From JAENVU01 sp038250905 (GTDB lineage: Bacteria; Actinomycetota; Acidimicrobiia; IMCC26256; JAENVU01), in the NCBI GenBank assembly GCA_038250905.1, contig JBBSBV010000001.1, positions 1 through 64,000 on the forward strand: a stretch of DNA of 64,000 bases. The letters are read 5' to 3'. The translations under genes and the position numbers were made by a program. Shown one piece after another: positions 49,072-57,604 of this stretch; position 1 is the first letter of the stretch; every line of letters starts with the position of its first letter. Under the pieces are notes generated by a model that worked only from the letters and a program-made list of their open reading frames with translations, was not told where the DNA came from and did no database searches.

Positions 49072-50520
49072 ATGCACACCGCCGCACTCTTACGGAGCGC
49101 CGCGGCGGCGCACCCCGACCGCGAGGCCTACGTCCACGGCGAGAAGCGCGCCGACTACGCCTGGCTGGATCGGGTCGCCGACGGATTCGCCGCGACCCTC
49201 ATCGATCTCGGTGTGACACCGGGTGACGTCGTGTGTCTCATGCTGCCGTCGTCCATCAAGTTCGCCGGCTGCTACCTGGGCGCGCTGCGGGCCGGTGCGA
49301 TCACGTCGGCCATCAACGCGCGGCTCGGCGAACGCGAACAGCGCAGCATCCTCGATCGCACCCAACCGGCGGTCACCGTCGTCGGCGACGGTGCTCGGGT
49401 CCCCGAGGGTGCTCCCGTCGGCCACGTGATCCCGGTGGACGACCTCAAGCAGGCGTTCGGCGCGGCTCCGGCCGCCAGGCTCCCCGATATCGCCCTGACC
49501 GACCCGGCGTGCATCGTATGGACGAGCGGTACCACGGGTGTCCCCAAAGGAGCCGTCTTCGACCACGCGCGCATGCAGGCGATCAGCGCCAACATCGGCC
49601 AACTGACCGAACCCGGCGACCGCCGACTCGTGGTCCTCCCGTTCCCCCACGTCGGCTACATGACGCGCATGTGGGACGAGTTGGCGAACGGCACCACGAT
49701 CGTGATCGCCGGAGAGCCGTGGTCGGCGGCCGAGACCCTGCGCCTGATCCGCGACGAGCACATCACCATGGGGACCGGCGTCCCGACCCAGTGGGAGATG
49801 GTCCTCGCCCATCCCGATCTCGCCCGCACCGACTTCTCGGAGCTACGGGTAGTGGGCACCGGCGGCGCGTCGATCGCGCCCGACCTCATCCGGCGTATGC
49901 GTGAGACCCTGCGCTGCCCGGTGATCACCCGGTACACGAGCACCGAGGCCGGGGTCACCACGAGCACGACCGTCGGCGATCCCGACGACGTGATCGCCAC
50001 CACCGTCGGCCGGCCTGCCCCCGACGTGGAGTTGCGCATCGTGGGCGACGCGCCCGACGGCGTGGGCGAGATCATCTGCCGCTCCCCTGCGATGATGCGC
50101 GGGTACTGGCATGACCCGGAGACCACCGCGGCCACGATCGACGCCGACGGCTGGCTCCACACCGGCGACCTCGGGGTGTTCGGTGACGACGGCAACCTGC
50201 GGATCGTGGGGCGGCTCAAGGAGATGTACATCCGCGGCGGCTACAACGTCTATCCCGCGGAGGTCGAGGCCACGCTCGGCGAGCATCCGGCGGTGGCGCA
50301 AGTTGCGGTGATCGGGGTTCCCCGCCCGGTGCTCGGCGAGATCGGCGTCGCGTTCGTCGTCCCCAGCGGGGTCCCGCCGAATCTGGAGACACTGCGAAAC
50401 TGGTGCCGCGACCGCATCGCCGACTACAAGGCACCCGACGAGCTCGTCATCCTCGACGCGCTCCCCCTCAACGCGACCAGCAAGGTCGACAAGACCGCCC
50501 TCGCGGCACTGGAGAACTGA
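49072..50520 (+). CDS. Acyl-CoA synthetase/AMP-dependent ligase (FadD-like)
   Basis: This 482-residue ANL enzyme has A3 IVWTSGTTGVPKGAVFD, the A5 region TRYTSTEAG, LHTGDLGVFGDDGNLRIVGR, the KEMYIRGGYNVYP hinge, and LPLNATSKVDKTAL near the end with the A10 lysine. It is somewhat shorter than the other three FadD-type genes here and lacks an N-terminal extension. The ATG at 49072 follows the BI-1 stop by 2 bases, and the next gene starts one base after its stop, so it is the middle of a tight operon with the dimeric alpha-beta-barrel protein. The substrate is unknown. Confidence 0.91.
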   Translation: MHTAALLRSAAAAHPDREAYVHGEKRADYAWLDRVADGFAATLIDLGVTPGDVVCLMLPSSIKFAGCYLGALRAGAITSAINARLGEREQRSILDRTQPAVTVVGDGARVPEGAPVGHVIPVDDLKQAFGAAPAARLPDIALTDPACIVWTSGTTGVPKGAVFDHARMQAISANIGQLTEPGDRRLVVLPFPHVGYMTRMWDELANGTTIVIAGEPWSAAETLRLIRDEHITMGTGVPTQWEMVLAHPDLARTDFSELRVVGTGGASIAPDLIRRMRETLRCPVITRYTSTEAGVTTSTTVGDPDDVIATTVGRPAPDVELRIVGDAPDGVGEIICRSPAMMRGYWHDPETTAATIDADGWLHTGDLGVFGDDGNLRIVGRLKEMYIRGGYNVYPAEVEATLGEHPAVAQVAVIGVPRPVLGEIGVAFVVPSGVPPNLETLRNWCRDRIADYKAPDELVILDALPLNATSKVDKTALAALEN

Positions 50521-50521
50521 C

Positions 50522-51316
50522 ATGGCCATTCAGGAAGTCGGATCGGGTGACACCCGGGTCAAGCCCATCAAGTTGGGCGGTGCCCTCGTCACCATCGTGG
50601 AGCCCCACCAGGGCCACGAGGTCGACTACAACCGCTGGTACGAGCGGGACCACTTCTACGCCGGCTGCATGATCGGCGCCTGGACCATCAGCGGTACCCG
50701 CTACGTGGCCACGCGAGCGCACAAGGACGTGCGGTTCCCCGCCGAGTCACCGGTCGCGTCGCCCGTCGACCAGGGCTCCTACGTCGCGATCTACTGGGTG
50801 CTCGCCGGCAAGTTCGGCGAGTGGATCAAGTGGGGCACCGACCAGGTCAACTGGTTGCACGACAACGACCGCATGTTCGAACACCGCGACCACGTGCACA
50901 CCGCGATGTACAAGCTCCGCGGTGAAGCCCACGCCGATGCCGACGGTGTGCCCGTGGAACTCGCACTCGACCGCGGCTACCCCGGCCTCGTCGTGATGAT
51001 GGCCGAACCGCCCGAGGGCTCCGACGCGGCGTGGCTCACCGACTGGGTCGGTGCCCGGCCGACCGGTCCGGCCGACCAGGTCACCGCCTTGACGTCGGTG
51101 CCGCTGCTCGCCAACGCACCCAAGGACGTGCCGCTCACCCCCGAGACGGAGCGCGTCACCCTCCTCTGGTGGAGCGAACGTGATCCCCTCGAGGACTGGG
51201 CCGCGTACGAGGCCTTCGCCGCCGATCTCGCCGCCGCCGGTGGTCGGGTCGTGTTCGCGGCGCCGTTCATCAAGACGGTGCCCGGGACCGACACCTATAC
51301 CGACCAACTCTGGTAA
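50522..51316 (+). CDS. Two-domain dimeric alpha-beta-barrel protein, EthD-like
   Basis: I do not recognise a named family. The 264 residues appear to contain two ferredoxin-like alpha-beta domains. The first has GALVTIVEPHQGHEVDYNRWYERDHFYAGCMIGAW (residues about 19-53), like the strand-helix pattern of EthD/stress-responsive barrel proteins with a conserved Trp-Tyr-Glu-Arg-Asp-His; the second has RVTLLWWSERDPLEDWAAYEAFAADLAAAG near residues 195-225. Such proteins often act as small-substrate oxygenases or hydratases without cofactor. The gene follows the FadD-type gene by one base and its last base is shared with the next ATG, so it is part of that operon and may act on the same substrate. 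Confidence 0.75.
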   Translation: MAIQEVGSGDTRVKPIKLGGALVTIVEPHQGHEVDYNRWYERDHFYAGCMIGAWTISGTRYVATRAHKDVRFPAESPVASPVDQGSYVAIYWVLAGKFGEWIKWGTDQVNWLHDNDRMFEHRDHVHTAMYKLRGEAHADADGVPVELALDRGYPGLVVMMAEPPEGSDAAWLTDWVGARPTGPADQVTALTSVPLLANAPKDVPLTPETERVTLLWWSERDPLEDWAAYEAFAADLAAAGGRVVFAAPFIKTVPGTDTYTDQLW

Positions 51317-51654
51317 TGGATGACGAACGGGAGCCCGACGTCCGGTTCACGTTCGCGAACGAGCGGACGTTCCTCGCGTGGAACCGCACCGCCCTTGCAC
51401 TGATCGCCACCGGAGTCGCGGCGACCCAGCTCCTCCCGAGGTTCGACGTGAACTTCGGTCGCCGGATCCTCGGGCTGCCGCTGATCGCCCTCGGCGCGCT
51501 GCTCGCGATCACGAGCTACCGCTACTGGCGCCGGAACGAGGCGGCGATGCGGCGCGGTGAGCCGTTGCCGCGTTCGCCGATGCCGCAGGTGCTCGCGATC
51601 GGGATCGGGATCGTGGCCATCATCGCCGTCTTCCTCTCCGCCTTCGAGAACTGA
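51316..51654 (+). CDS. DUF202 membrane protein (YidH-like)
   Basis: This 112-residue protein has the DUF202 signature FANERTFLAWNRTALALIATGVAA near the start and three hydrophobic helices, with a basic loop ITSYRYWRRNEAAMRRGE after helix 2. DUF202 proteins are small inner-membrane proteins of unknown function, often present as tandem pairs. It overlaps both neighbours by one base, so it is co-translated with the upstream EthD-like gene and the second DUF202 gene. Confidence 0.88.
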   Translation: MDDEREPDVRFTFANERTFLAWNRTALALIATGVAATQLLPRFDVNFGRRILGLPLIALGALLAITSYRYWRRNEAAMRRGEPLPRSPMPQVLAIGIGIVAIIAVFLSAFEN

Positions 51655-51980
51655 TGCAGGGGATCGCACCCGACGACGACGGACTCTCCCCGGAGCGCAC
51701 CGTCCTCGCCTGGAACCGCAGCGGGATGGCGTTCCTCATCGCGATCGCCGCCCTCGGCCGGAGGATCTGGCCGATCGACCGGGCCAACCACGGCTGGGTG
51801 CTCGCCGCGCTGGGCATCGCGACTGCGACTTTCGCCGGCAGCTTGTTCCTCGCCGGCCGCCTGCGCACCCACGCCCGGTACGCCGGCCACACGATCGACC
51901 CGCGGGCGTTCCGGCTGATCAGCGCGGGAACCGTGGTCCTCGCGATGGCGGCCTTCGTGCTGGCGCTGTTCCCCGCCTAA
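51654..51980 (+). CDS. DUF202 membrane protein (YidG-like)
   Basis: This 108-residue protein is a shorter, divergent DUF202 copy: SPERTVLAWNRSGMAFLIAIAALG at the start, then two further hydrophobic helices. The pairing with the preceding DUF202 gene resembles yidH-yidG of enterobacteria. Its last 4 bases overlap the convergent LLM gene. No function is known. Confidence 0.87.
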   Translation: MQGIAPDDDGLSPERTVLAWNRSGMAFLIAIAALGRRIWPIDRANHGWVLAALGIATATFAGSLFLAGRLRTHARYAGHTIDPRAFRLISAGTVVLAMAAFVLALFPA

Positions 51981-52966
51981 GGCCGGGCGAGACGGGGCAG
52001 GACCTCGGCCGCGAACAACTCGAGGCTCTCCCACGCCAACTTCGGCGGGAGCCCACCGGCGAGCGGGTTGAACGTGAGCGCGCCATCGGGTGCAACATCG
52101 GCCGCGGCCGCGACGATGTCGTCCGGGGTGCCCACGAGCACCTGGGGCGACGCTCGGAGCTCGTCGAGTGTCCCGGCGGTGACCATCGGGGCCGAGTGCT
52201 GACCGCCGGTCTGGATCGCGGCGTAGGTCTGCGCTTCATGGAGGACGTACGGGCCGATCTCGGCCCACGCCGCATCCGGATCATCGGACACGTGGATGAA
52301 CGTGGGGCCCGAAGGGCGCATGACGTATCCACCGTCGAACCCGGTCTTCGCCGCCTCGTCGCGATACCACTCCGCCAGTTGGGGGTCGCCGTGCATCGGC
52401 ATCATCGGCAGTCGCAGCCGGGCCGCCCGCCGCGCGGCCGCCTCGACACCGCCACCCACGAGGATGGGCGGATGCGGGTCGGTGAACGGCTTGGGCGTGA
52501 CCTGTACCTCACGGCCCTCGTAGATGAACGGCTCGCCGCTGAAGGCGTGCTGTAAGACCCGGATCTTCGCCTCGAGCGTCTTCCCGCGACGCTTCACGTC
52601 CTCACCGGCCATCGCGAACTCCTCGGGCCGATATCCCGCCCCGAGGACGGTCCACACGCGGCCGCGGCTCAAGTGGTCGAGCACCACGAGCTGCTCGGCG
52701 ACACGGATCGGGTCGTGCAGCGGGAGCAGCACGGCCGAGAGCAGGATCGGGAGTCGACGGGTCGCGCCGACGATCGCCGCCGCGACCGTCATGGGCGCGG
52801 GAATCCAGCCGTCGGGGAAGCCGTGATGCTCGGAGACCACGCCGAAGTCGAAGCCGTGCTCGTCGGCCCACCGGAACTGGTCCATGGCCGCGGTGTAGAT
52901 CTCGGCCTGGGTGCTCGAACCGTCGACCGGCGCCCGGAAGTCGTGGCGCATCGTGAGAAAGGGCAT
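51977..52966 (-). CDS. LLM-class (F420-dependent-type) oxidoreductase
   Basis: This 329-residue luciferase-like protein has FRWADEHGFDFGVVSEHHGFPDGW (the bacterial-luciferase SEHH-type entry), LPILLSAVLLPLHDPIRVAEQLVVLDHLSRGRVWTVLGAGYRPEEFAMAG and GGGVEAAARRAARLRLPM. It is the fourth gene of an operon (aldehyde dehydrogenase and two other LLM genes upstream); the start at 52966 lies 10 bases after the preceding LLM stop, with GGAG 4 bases before the ATG. Flavin- or F420-dependent redox action on a hydrophobic carbonyl or CoA ester is the likely role; the substrate is unknown. It ends in a 4-base overlap with the convergent DUF202 gene. Confidence 0.88.
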   Translation of the reverse strand: MPFLTMRHDFRAPVDGSSTQAEIYTAAMDQFRWADEHGFDFGVVSEHHGFPDGWIPAPMTVAAAIVGATRRLPILLSAVLLPLHDPIRVAEQLVVLDHLSRGRVWTVLGAGYRPEEFAMAGEDVKRRGKTLEAKIRVLQHAFSGEPFIYEGREVQVTPKPFTDPHPPILVGGGVEAAARRAARLRLPMMPMHGDPQLAEWYRDEAAKTGFDGGYVMRPSGPTFIHVSDDPDAAWAEIGPYVLHEAQTYAAIQTGGQHSAPMVTAGTLDELRASPQVLVGTPDDIVAAAADVAPDGALTFNPLAGGLPPKLAWESLELFAAEVLPRLARP

Positions 52967-52976
52967 GACGCTCCGT

Positions 52977-53912
52977 TCAGCGGGTGAGGTGCGGTCCGAC
53001 GTCGGCACCGAAGCGTGCCATCTGGTCGCACAACTCGTCGATCGACCGGGATGCGAAGCGCAGTTGCAGGTGCGAGACACCCATCGCGCCATATTCGTTC
53101 AACGACTCGACGATCCGCTCCGGTGACCCGGTGAGGGCGTACTTCGGCGTGTCCCAATCGGGCTCGCCGACGTAGACGTGCTCGGTGATCATGCCGATGT
53201 CGAAGGTGGCATCCGGCCGTACCGCGTCGCGCTGCTCGGCGAGATATGCGATCGACTCGGGCATGAGTTTGCGCGGCGTCCCCTGCGGGATCCAACCGTC
53301 GCCACGCGCCGCGACCCGACGGAGCGCGGGCTTGGACGATCCCCCGACCCACACCGGGGGTCGGGGCTGCTGCACCGGTCGGGGCGACAGTCCGACGTCA
53401 CCCACGTACTCGTCGAGCCAGGACTCGACGATCCCGTCGATGGCCGCGTCGGTGATCCGACCGCGCTCGGCGAAGGGGATCCCAAGTGCCGCGAACTCGC
53501 CCTCCACGTGACCGGCACCTACACCGAGGATGACCCGGCCGTTCGAGAGTCGGTCGAGGGTGGCGAAGGCCTTGGCCGTCTCGAGCGGATGGCGATACGC
53601 GGGCACGTACACGTTGGTCATGAGCCGCACGTGTTCGGTCTGGCCGGCGAGCCAGGCGAGCGTGGCGACCGGGTGGAACCAGGTGGTCGACATGGTCTCG
53701 GCCTTCTCGCGCGGGATCGCCACGTGGTCGCACACCGCCACGTAGAAGAAGCCGGCCGCGTCCGCGGCCTGCGCGGCCCGCAGCAGTTCGGCCGGGCCGG
53801 CTCCCTCGCGTTCCCACGGCATCGACGTCATGACCGAGAGCGCCTGGACCGGCAGCTGGGTCCCGTAGACGAGCGCGCCGACGGGGACCACCGAGACGGT
53901 TGCATGACTCAT
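52977..53912 (-). CDS. LLM-class (F420-dependent-type) oxidoreductase
   Basis: This 311-residue luciferase-like protein contains AAQAADAAGFFYVAVCDHVAIPRE, VRLMTNVYVPAYRHPLETAKAFATLDRLSNGRVILGVGAGHVEGEFAALG, and GGSSKPALRRVAARGDGWIPQG; this set is typical of F420-dependent LLM proteins of the MSMEG_5998-like type. The ATG at 53912 overlaps the stop of the preceding LLM gene by four bases (ATGA), so it is translationally coupled. It is the third gene of the aldehyde dehydrogenase-LLM operon. A GTG two codons earlier is a possible alternative start. Confidence 0.88.
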   Translation of the reverse strand: MSHATVSVVPVGALVYGTQLPVQALSVMTSMPWEREGAGPAELLRAAQAADAAGFFYVAVCDHVAIPREKAETMSTTWFHPVATLAWLAGQTEHVRLMTNVYVPAYRHPLETAKAFATLDRLSNGRVILGVGAGHVEGEFAALGIPFAERGRITDAAIDGIVESWLDEYVGDVGLSPRPVQQPRPPVWVGGSSKPALRRVAARGDGWIPQGTPRKLMPESIAYLAEQRDAVRPDATFDIGMITEHVYVGEPDWDTPKYALTGSPERIVESLNEYGAMGVSHLQLRFASRSIDELCDQMARFGADVGPHLTR

Positions 53913-55015
53913 GAACACTGTGCCTCTCGTTGCCGGGTGGTGGAATGCACCGGGTCTCGATCGAACATCGGGATCACATCACGACCGAAGATCTCGAGTG
54001 ACTCCTCGGCGATCTCCACGGGCAGCGTGTTGTCCAGCATCCCGAACACCAGCTGATCCGCCCCGGCCTGCTGCCACCGCTCGACCGACCTTGCCACGTC
54101 TTCCGGTGCCCCCAGGCTGCGCCGACCCGCGGCGACCGACGCCGACAGTTCGTCGTAACTCGGCTCCGGGACGGTGAACGTGGTGCGGTCGATCTCGACC
54201 GGGAGCGGGATCGAGTCGAGCCAGCGCACGACCAAAGACTGGTAGTGCGAGGAGTTGCTCTCCCGGAACAGCTGGATCGCACGCTCGCGATCCTCGAGGC
54301 ACAGCAACATGCTCACGCATGCGACGTTCTCGTTCTTGTACTCGCCGAGCGGTTCGTCGCAGTTCGCCATGGCGGTGCGGTAGGTGTCGATCAGCGGAGC
54401 GAGATCTTCGGGCTCGCCCATCGTGAAGCACAGCGCACCCATGCCGAGGCGACCCGCCTTCTCGAACGTAGACGGACTGCCGCAGGCCAACCACAACGGC
54501 GGATGCGGCTGGGTGTAGGGACGGGGCAGGACGCTGCGTTCCGGAACCGAGAACGAGTCGCCCTCGTACGAATACGGGTCATCGGTCAACATCCGGACGA
54601 CCTCGGGCAGGGCTTCGTCGAAGAGGTCGCGGGTGCCATCGGGGTCCGGGATGCCGAAGCCCTGGAACTCGGTGCTCGACGAACCGCGCCCGACGCCGAA
54701 CTCGAACCGGCCGTTCGACAGGTGGTCGAGCATGGCGACGCGCTCCGCCACCCGCACCGGGTGGTTCACCGGTGCAGTGATGTTGAAGATGCCCGAGCCG
54801 ATGTGCATCCGTTCGGTGCGCGCGGCCACGTAGCCCATGAACACCTCGTTGGCCGAGATATGGCTGTACTCCCGCAAGAAGTGGTGCTCGGTGAACCAGC
54901 CGTACTTGAACCCCGCTCGATCCGCGGCGACGGCGACCGCGACCTCGTCGAGGAGTCGCTCGTGCTCGTTGGTGCCGATCGGGACGTGGCCCGAATGAAA
55001 GATGCCGAACTCCAT
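53909..55015 (-). CDS. LLM-class flavin-dependent oxidoreductase, luciferase alpha-like
   Basis: This 368-residue protein is closest to the bacterial luciferase alpha-like LLM subgroup: MEFGIFHSGHVP, YGWFTEHHFLREYSHISANEVFMGYVAART, VNHPVRVAERVAMLDHLSNGRFEFGVGRGSS and LPRPYTQPHPPLWLACGSPSTFEKAGRLGMG. Members reduce or oxygenate aldehydes, ketones or alkanes using reduced flavin. The ATG at 55015 is set by a one-base overlap with the aldehyde dehydrogenase stop (TGATG). It is the second gene of the operon. Three adjacent LLM genes of different subgroups suggest successive redox steps on one substrate. Confidence 0.88.
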   Translation of the reverse strand: MEFGIFHSGHVPIGTNEHERLLDEVAVAVAADRAGFKYGWFTEHHFLREYSHISANEVFMGYVAARTERMHIGSGIFNITAPVNHPVRVAERVAMLDHLSNGRFEFGVGRGSSSTEFQGFGIPDPDGTRDLFDEALPEVVRMLTDDPYSYEGDSFSVPERSVLPRPYTQPHPPLWLACGSPSTFEKAGRLGMGALCFTMGEPEDLAPLIDTYRTAMANCDEPLGEYKNENVACVSMLLCLEDRERAIQLFRESNSSHYQSLVVRWLDSIPLPVEIDRTTFTVPEPSYDELSASVAAGRRSLGAPEDVARSVERWQQAGADQLVFGMLDNTLPVEIAEESLEIFGRDVIPMFDRDPVHSTTRQREAQCS

Positions 55016-56490
55016 CAGCCGGGCCAGACCACGGACTGCAGCTCGCTGTACGCATGGAGTCCGAAGGACCCGCCGTCGCGCCCGACCCCGGACTGCTTGG
55101 TCCCGCCGAACGGTGTCTCCTGATTGCGTTGCACGGTGTTGATCCCGATGTTCCCGGCGCGCATCCGGCGGCTGACCGCCATGGCTCTCGCGCCGTCGCC
55201 GCTGAACACGTAGTCGTAGAGACCGAACTCCGTACCGTTCGCCAGGGCGATCCCCTCGTCGTCGTCGTCGAACGGGATGGCGACGATCACCGGCCCGAAG
55301 ATCTCCTCCTGCACCACGCGCATGTCGCCGCGGCACCCGGCGATGAGCGTCGGCTCGACGTACCAGCCCTGCTCCATGTGCGTGGGCCGACCACCACCGG
55401 CGACGATCTCCCCGCCCTCGTCCTTGCCCGACGCGATGTAGCCCTCGATACGGTCACGGTGCGAGGCCGTGATCACCGGGCCCACGACCGTGTCCCGCTC
55501 CAGTGGGTCACCCACCTTGAGTGCCGACGCCATCTTCCCGAGCCCGGCGACCACCTGCTCGTAGATCGACGAGTGGACGATCGCGCGCGTCGGCGCGGTG
55601 CAGATCTGGCCCGAATGGAAGGTCCACACCGAGCCGATCATCCCAACCGCGGTCTTCACGTCAGCATCGTCGAGGACCAGCGCCGCACCCTTGCCACCGA
55701 GTTCGAGGAGCTGCCGCTTCATCCCTGCGCCGGCCACTTCCCCGATCCGCGCGCCGACGCCGCTCGATCCGGTGAAGCTCACCATGTCCACGTGCTTCGA
55801 CGCGACCAGGGCCTCCCCGCTCTCGGGCGTGGAGCCGACCACGACGTTCACGACCCCGGGCGGGAAGCCGACGTCCTCCAGCAACTTCACCAGCTTGATG
55901 ATCGCGAGCGGGTCCTGGCCGGCCGGTCGCACGACCACCGTGTTGCCCATCGCGAGTGCAGGGGCGATCTTGCCCACCATGTTCACGATCGGGAAGTTGT
56001 ACGAGGTGATGCACGCCACCACGCCGACCGGCTGGCGCCGCGCCATCGCACCGATCAGGCCGCCTGGCGCCAACGGCGTCCCGGCCATCTCCTGCGGTGC
56101 GAGCGGGAGGACGGTGGGTTCCAACGCGCCGCGTGCGTACCGCTGGAACCGGATCGCGGCCTGCGGTACCTGCATCGACTTACCGACCGTGGCGGTGCAC
56201 CCCGTCTCCGCGATCACCAGCGGGATGAACTCGTCGCGCCGGGCGAGCAGTGCCTTGCCCGCCGCGTCGAGCAGGTTGGCCCGCGCCTCGGGCGTGGTCC
56301 GGGACCACGAGTCGAATGCCTCCGCCGCGGCACCGGCCGCCGCGTCGGCTTGCTCGGCCGACGCCTCCGGGGCCAGGCCGACGACACCCTCGGTGGCCGG
56401 GTTCACGATCGGATACGTGCCGTGGGCACCGTCCACCCACGACCCCCCGATCAGGAGCTTGAAATCCTCGTTGAACTGCGTAGTCGTCAT
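55015..56490 (-). CDS. Aldehyde dehydrogenase, NAD(P)-dependent
   Basis: This 491-residue aldehyde dehydrogenase has the active-site Asn in SYNFP, the general base in LELGGKGAALV and the nucleophile cysteine in HSGQICTAPTRAIV, as in vanillin/succinate-semialdehyde-type enzymes. It heads the operon with three LLM oxidoreductases. The ATG at 56490 is preferred; it is preceded by TAGTCT (8-base spacing) rather than by a ribosome binding site, and an AGAAC-CT-GTTCT palindrome abuts that box. Oxidation of an aldehyde produced by the LLM enzymes would fit, but the substrate is unknown. Confidence 0.9.
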   Translation of the reverse strand: MTTTQFNEDFKLLIGGSWVDGAHGTYPIVNPATEGVVGLAPEASAEQADAAAGAAAEAFDSWSRTTPEARANLLDAAGKALLARRDEFIPLVIAETGCTATVGKSMQVPQAAIRFQRYARGALEPTVLPLAPQEMAGTPLAPGGLIGAMARRQPVGVVACITSYNFPIVNMVGKIAPALAMGNTVVVRPAGQDPLAIIKLVKLLEDVGFPPGVVNVVVGSTPESGEALVASKHVDMVSFTGSSGVGARIGEVAGAGMKRQLLELGGKGAALVLDDADVKTAVGMIGSVWTFHSGQICTAPTRAIVHSSIYEQVVAGLGKMASALKVGDPLERDTVVGPVITASHRDRIEGYIASGKDEGGEIVAGGGRPTHMEQGWYVEPTLIAGCRGDMRVVQEEIFGPVIVAIPFDDDDEGIALANGTEFGLYDYVFSGDGARAMAVSRRMRAGNIGINTVQRNQETPFGGTKQSGVGRDGGSFGLHAYSELQSVVWPG

Positions 56491-56503
56491 CGGGCGCAAG
56501 ACT

Positions 56504-56515
56504 AGAACCTGTTCT
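56504..56515. promoter_or_regulatory. KstR-like operator of the aldehyde dehydrogenase-LLM operon
   Basis: AGAAC-CT-GTTCT is a palindrome whose arms match the AAC-N2-GTT core of the mycobacterial KstR operator (TNNAAC-N2-GTTNNA), with T-AG-AAC-CT-GTT-CT-C differing only at the last base. It abuts the predicted -10 box TAGTCT (minus strand, 56504-56499) of the operon, where a repressor would act. The motif is short, so chance occurrence is possible. Confidence 0.5.
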
Positions 56516-56601
56516 CATCTTGATGGGCTCTCCTCCGCAGGCTCCGGCTCGGGTGTAGTTGAGAGCCGCCGGGCACTCCTCACCCGGTTCGTGGCGCAAC
56601 C

Positions 56602-56607
56602 TATGGT
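56602..56607 (+). promoter_or_regulatory. Predicted leaderless -10 box of LLM gene
   Basis: TATGGT ends 8 bases before the ATG at 56616; there is no ribosome binding site. Confidence 0.45.
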
Positions 56608-56615
56608 CGGGCCCA

Positions 56616-57497
56616 ATGGAGCTTGGTCGCGTAGGGATTTGGACGCATGCGTTGGACACGTTGCCCATCGGGCGGGCGCGGGACGTCGTCGGCGAGATCG
56701 AGGCACTCGGATTCGGTGCACTGTGGCTGCCCGAGGTGGCGGGGCGGGACCCGCTGATCAGCGCCTCGATGTACCTCGACAGCACCACCTCGATCGTGGT
56801 GGCGACGGGTATCGCCAACATCTACGGCCGCGATGCGCTCGCGATGGCGTGCGGTCACAAGACGCTCACCGAGGCGTTCCCGGAACGGTTCCTCCTCGGA
56901 CTCGGCGTGAGTCACGCCCCGGCGGTGGAGGGTCTCCGTGGGCACACGTACGGGCCACCGCTCACTGCGATGCGCGAGTACCTCGCCGCGATGGACGCAG
57001 CCGCCTACCTCGCGCCGGCGCCGTCGACATCACCCACCCGGGTGCTCGCTGCGCTCGGCCCCAAGATGCTCGCGCTCGCGGCCAAGGAGGCGGCCGGCGC
57101 GCATCCCTACTTCGTCCCGGTCGAACACACTGCGTATGCCCGGGAACACCTCGGTCCCGCTGCGCTTCTCGCGCCCGAGCAGATGGTGATCCTCGTGACC
57201 GACGCCGACCAGGCCCGCACCATCGCCCGCCGCGCGATGAAGACGTACCTCGGACTGCCGAACTACACGAATAACCTGCGGCGGCTCGGATGGGGCGACG
57301 ACGACCTCGACCACGGCGGCTCCGACCGCCTCGTCGACGCGATCGTGGCGTGGGGCGACGAGACCGCGATCAAGGCCCGAGTCGACGCCCACTTCGCCGC
57401 CGGTGCCGACCACGTGTGCGTCCAGGTCCTGCTCGATGACTTCTTCGGCCTCCCGAGCGCCGAATGGCGGCGGCTAGCAGCAGCACTGCTCCGGTAG
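56616..57497 (+). CDS. LLM-class (F420-dependent-type) oxidoreductase
   Basis: This 293-residue luciferase-like protein has the start typical of TIGR03620-like F420-dependent LLM proteins (ELGRVGIWTHALD), with IEALGFGALWLPEVAGRDPLISASMYL, STTSIVVATGIANIYGRDALAMACGHKTLTEAFPERFLLGLGVSHAP, and the C-terminal VDAHFAAGADHVCVQVL. The ATG at 56616 is supported by a TATGGT box; the open frame extends 19 codons upstream without similarity. The gene is a single unit, divergent from the aldehyde dehydrogenase-LLM operon, and might belong to the same pathway. Confidence 0.87.
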   Translation: MELGRVGIWTHALDTLPIGRARDVVGEIEALGFGALWLPEVAGRDPLISASMYLDSTTSIVVATGIANIYGRDALAMACGHKTLTEAFPERFLLGLGVSHAPAVEGLRGHTYGPPLTAMREYLAAMDAAAYLAPAPSTSPTRVLAALGPKMLALAAKEAAGAHPYFVPVEHTAYAREHLGPAALLAPEQMVILVTDADQARTIARRAMKTYLGLPNYTNNLRRLGWGDDDLDHGGSDRLVDAIVAWGDETAIKARVDAHFAAGADHVCVQVLLDDFFGLPSAEWRRLAAALLR

Positions 57498-57585
57498 GCC
57501 ACTCCCGAGCCGGAGCGAGGCACTGAGGCGAGCAGCCGCGGCGCGAGCCCCACGTGAGGCATGACCGTCAGGAGTGCGAGCGGAG

Positions 57586-57603
57586 CGGCCGAAAAGGCGG
57601 CCG
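57586..57603. terminator. Hairpin between convergent LLM and amidohydrolase genes
   Basis: CGGCCG (57586-57591) and CGGCCG (57598-57603) form a 6-bp stem with a 6-base A-rich loop, just before the minus-strand amidohydrolase stop at 57605. There is no T-run. The rest of the 107-base gap (57498-57604) shows no other feature. Confidence 0.35.
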
Positions 57604-57604
57604 A

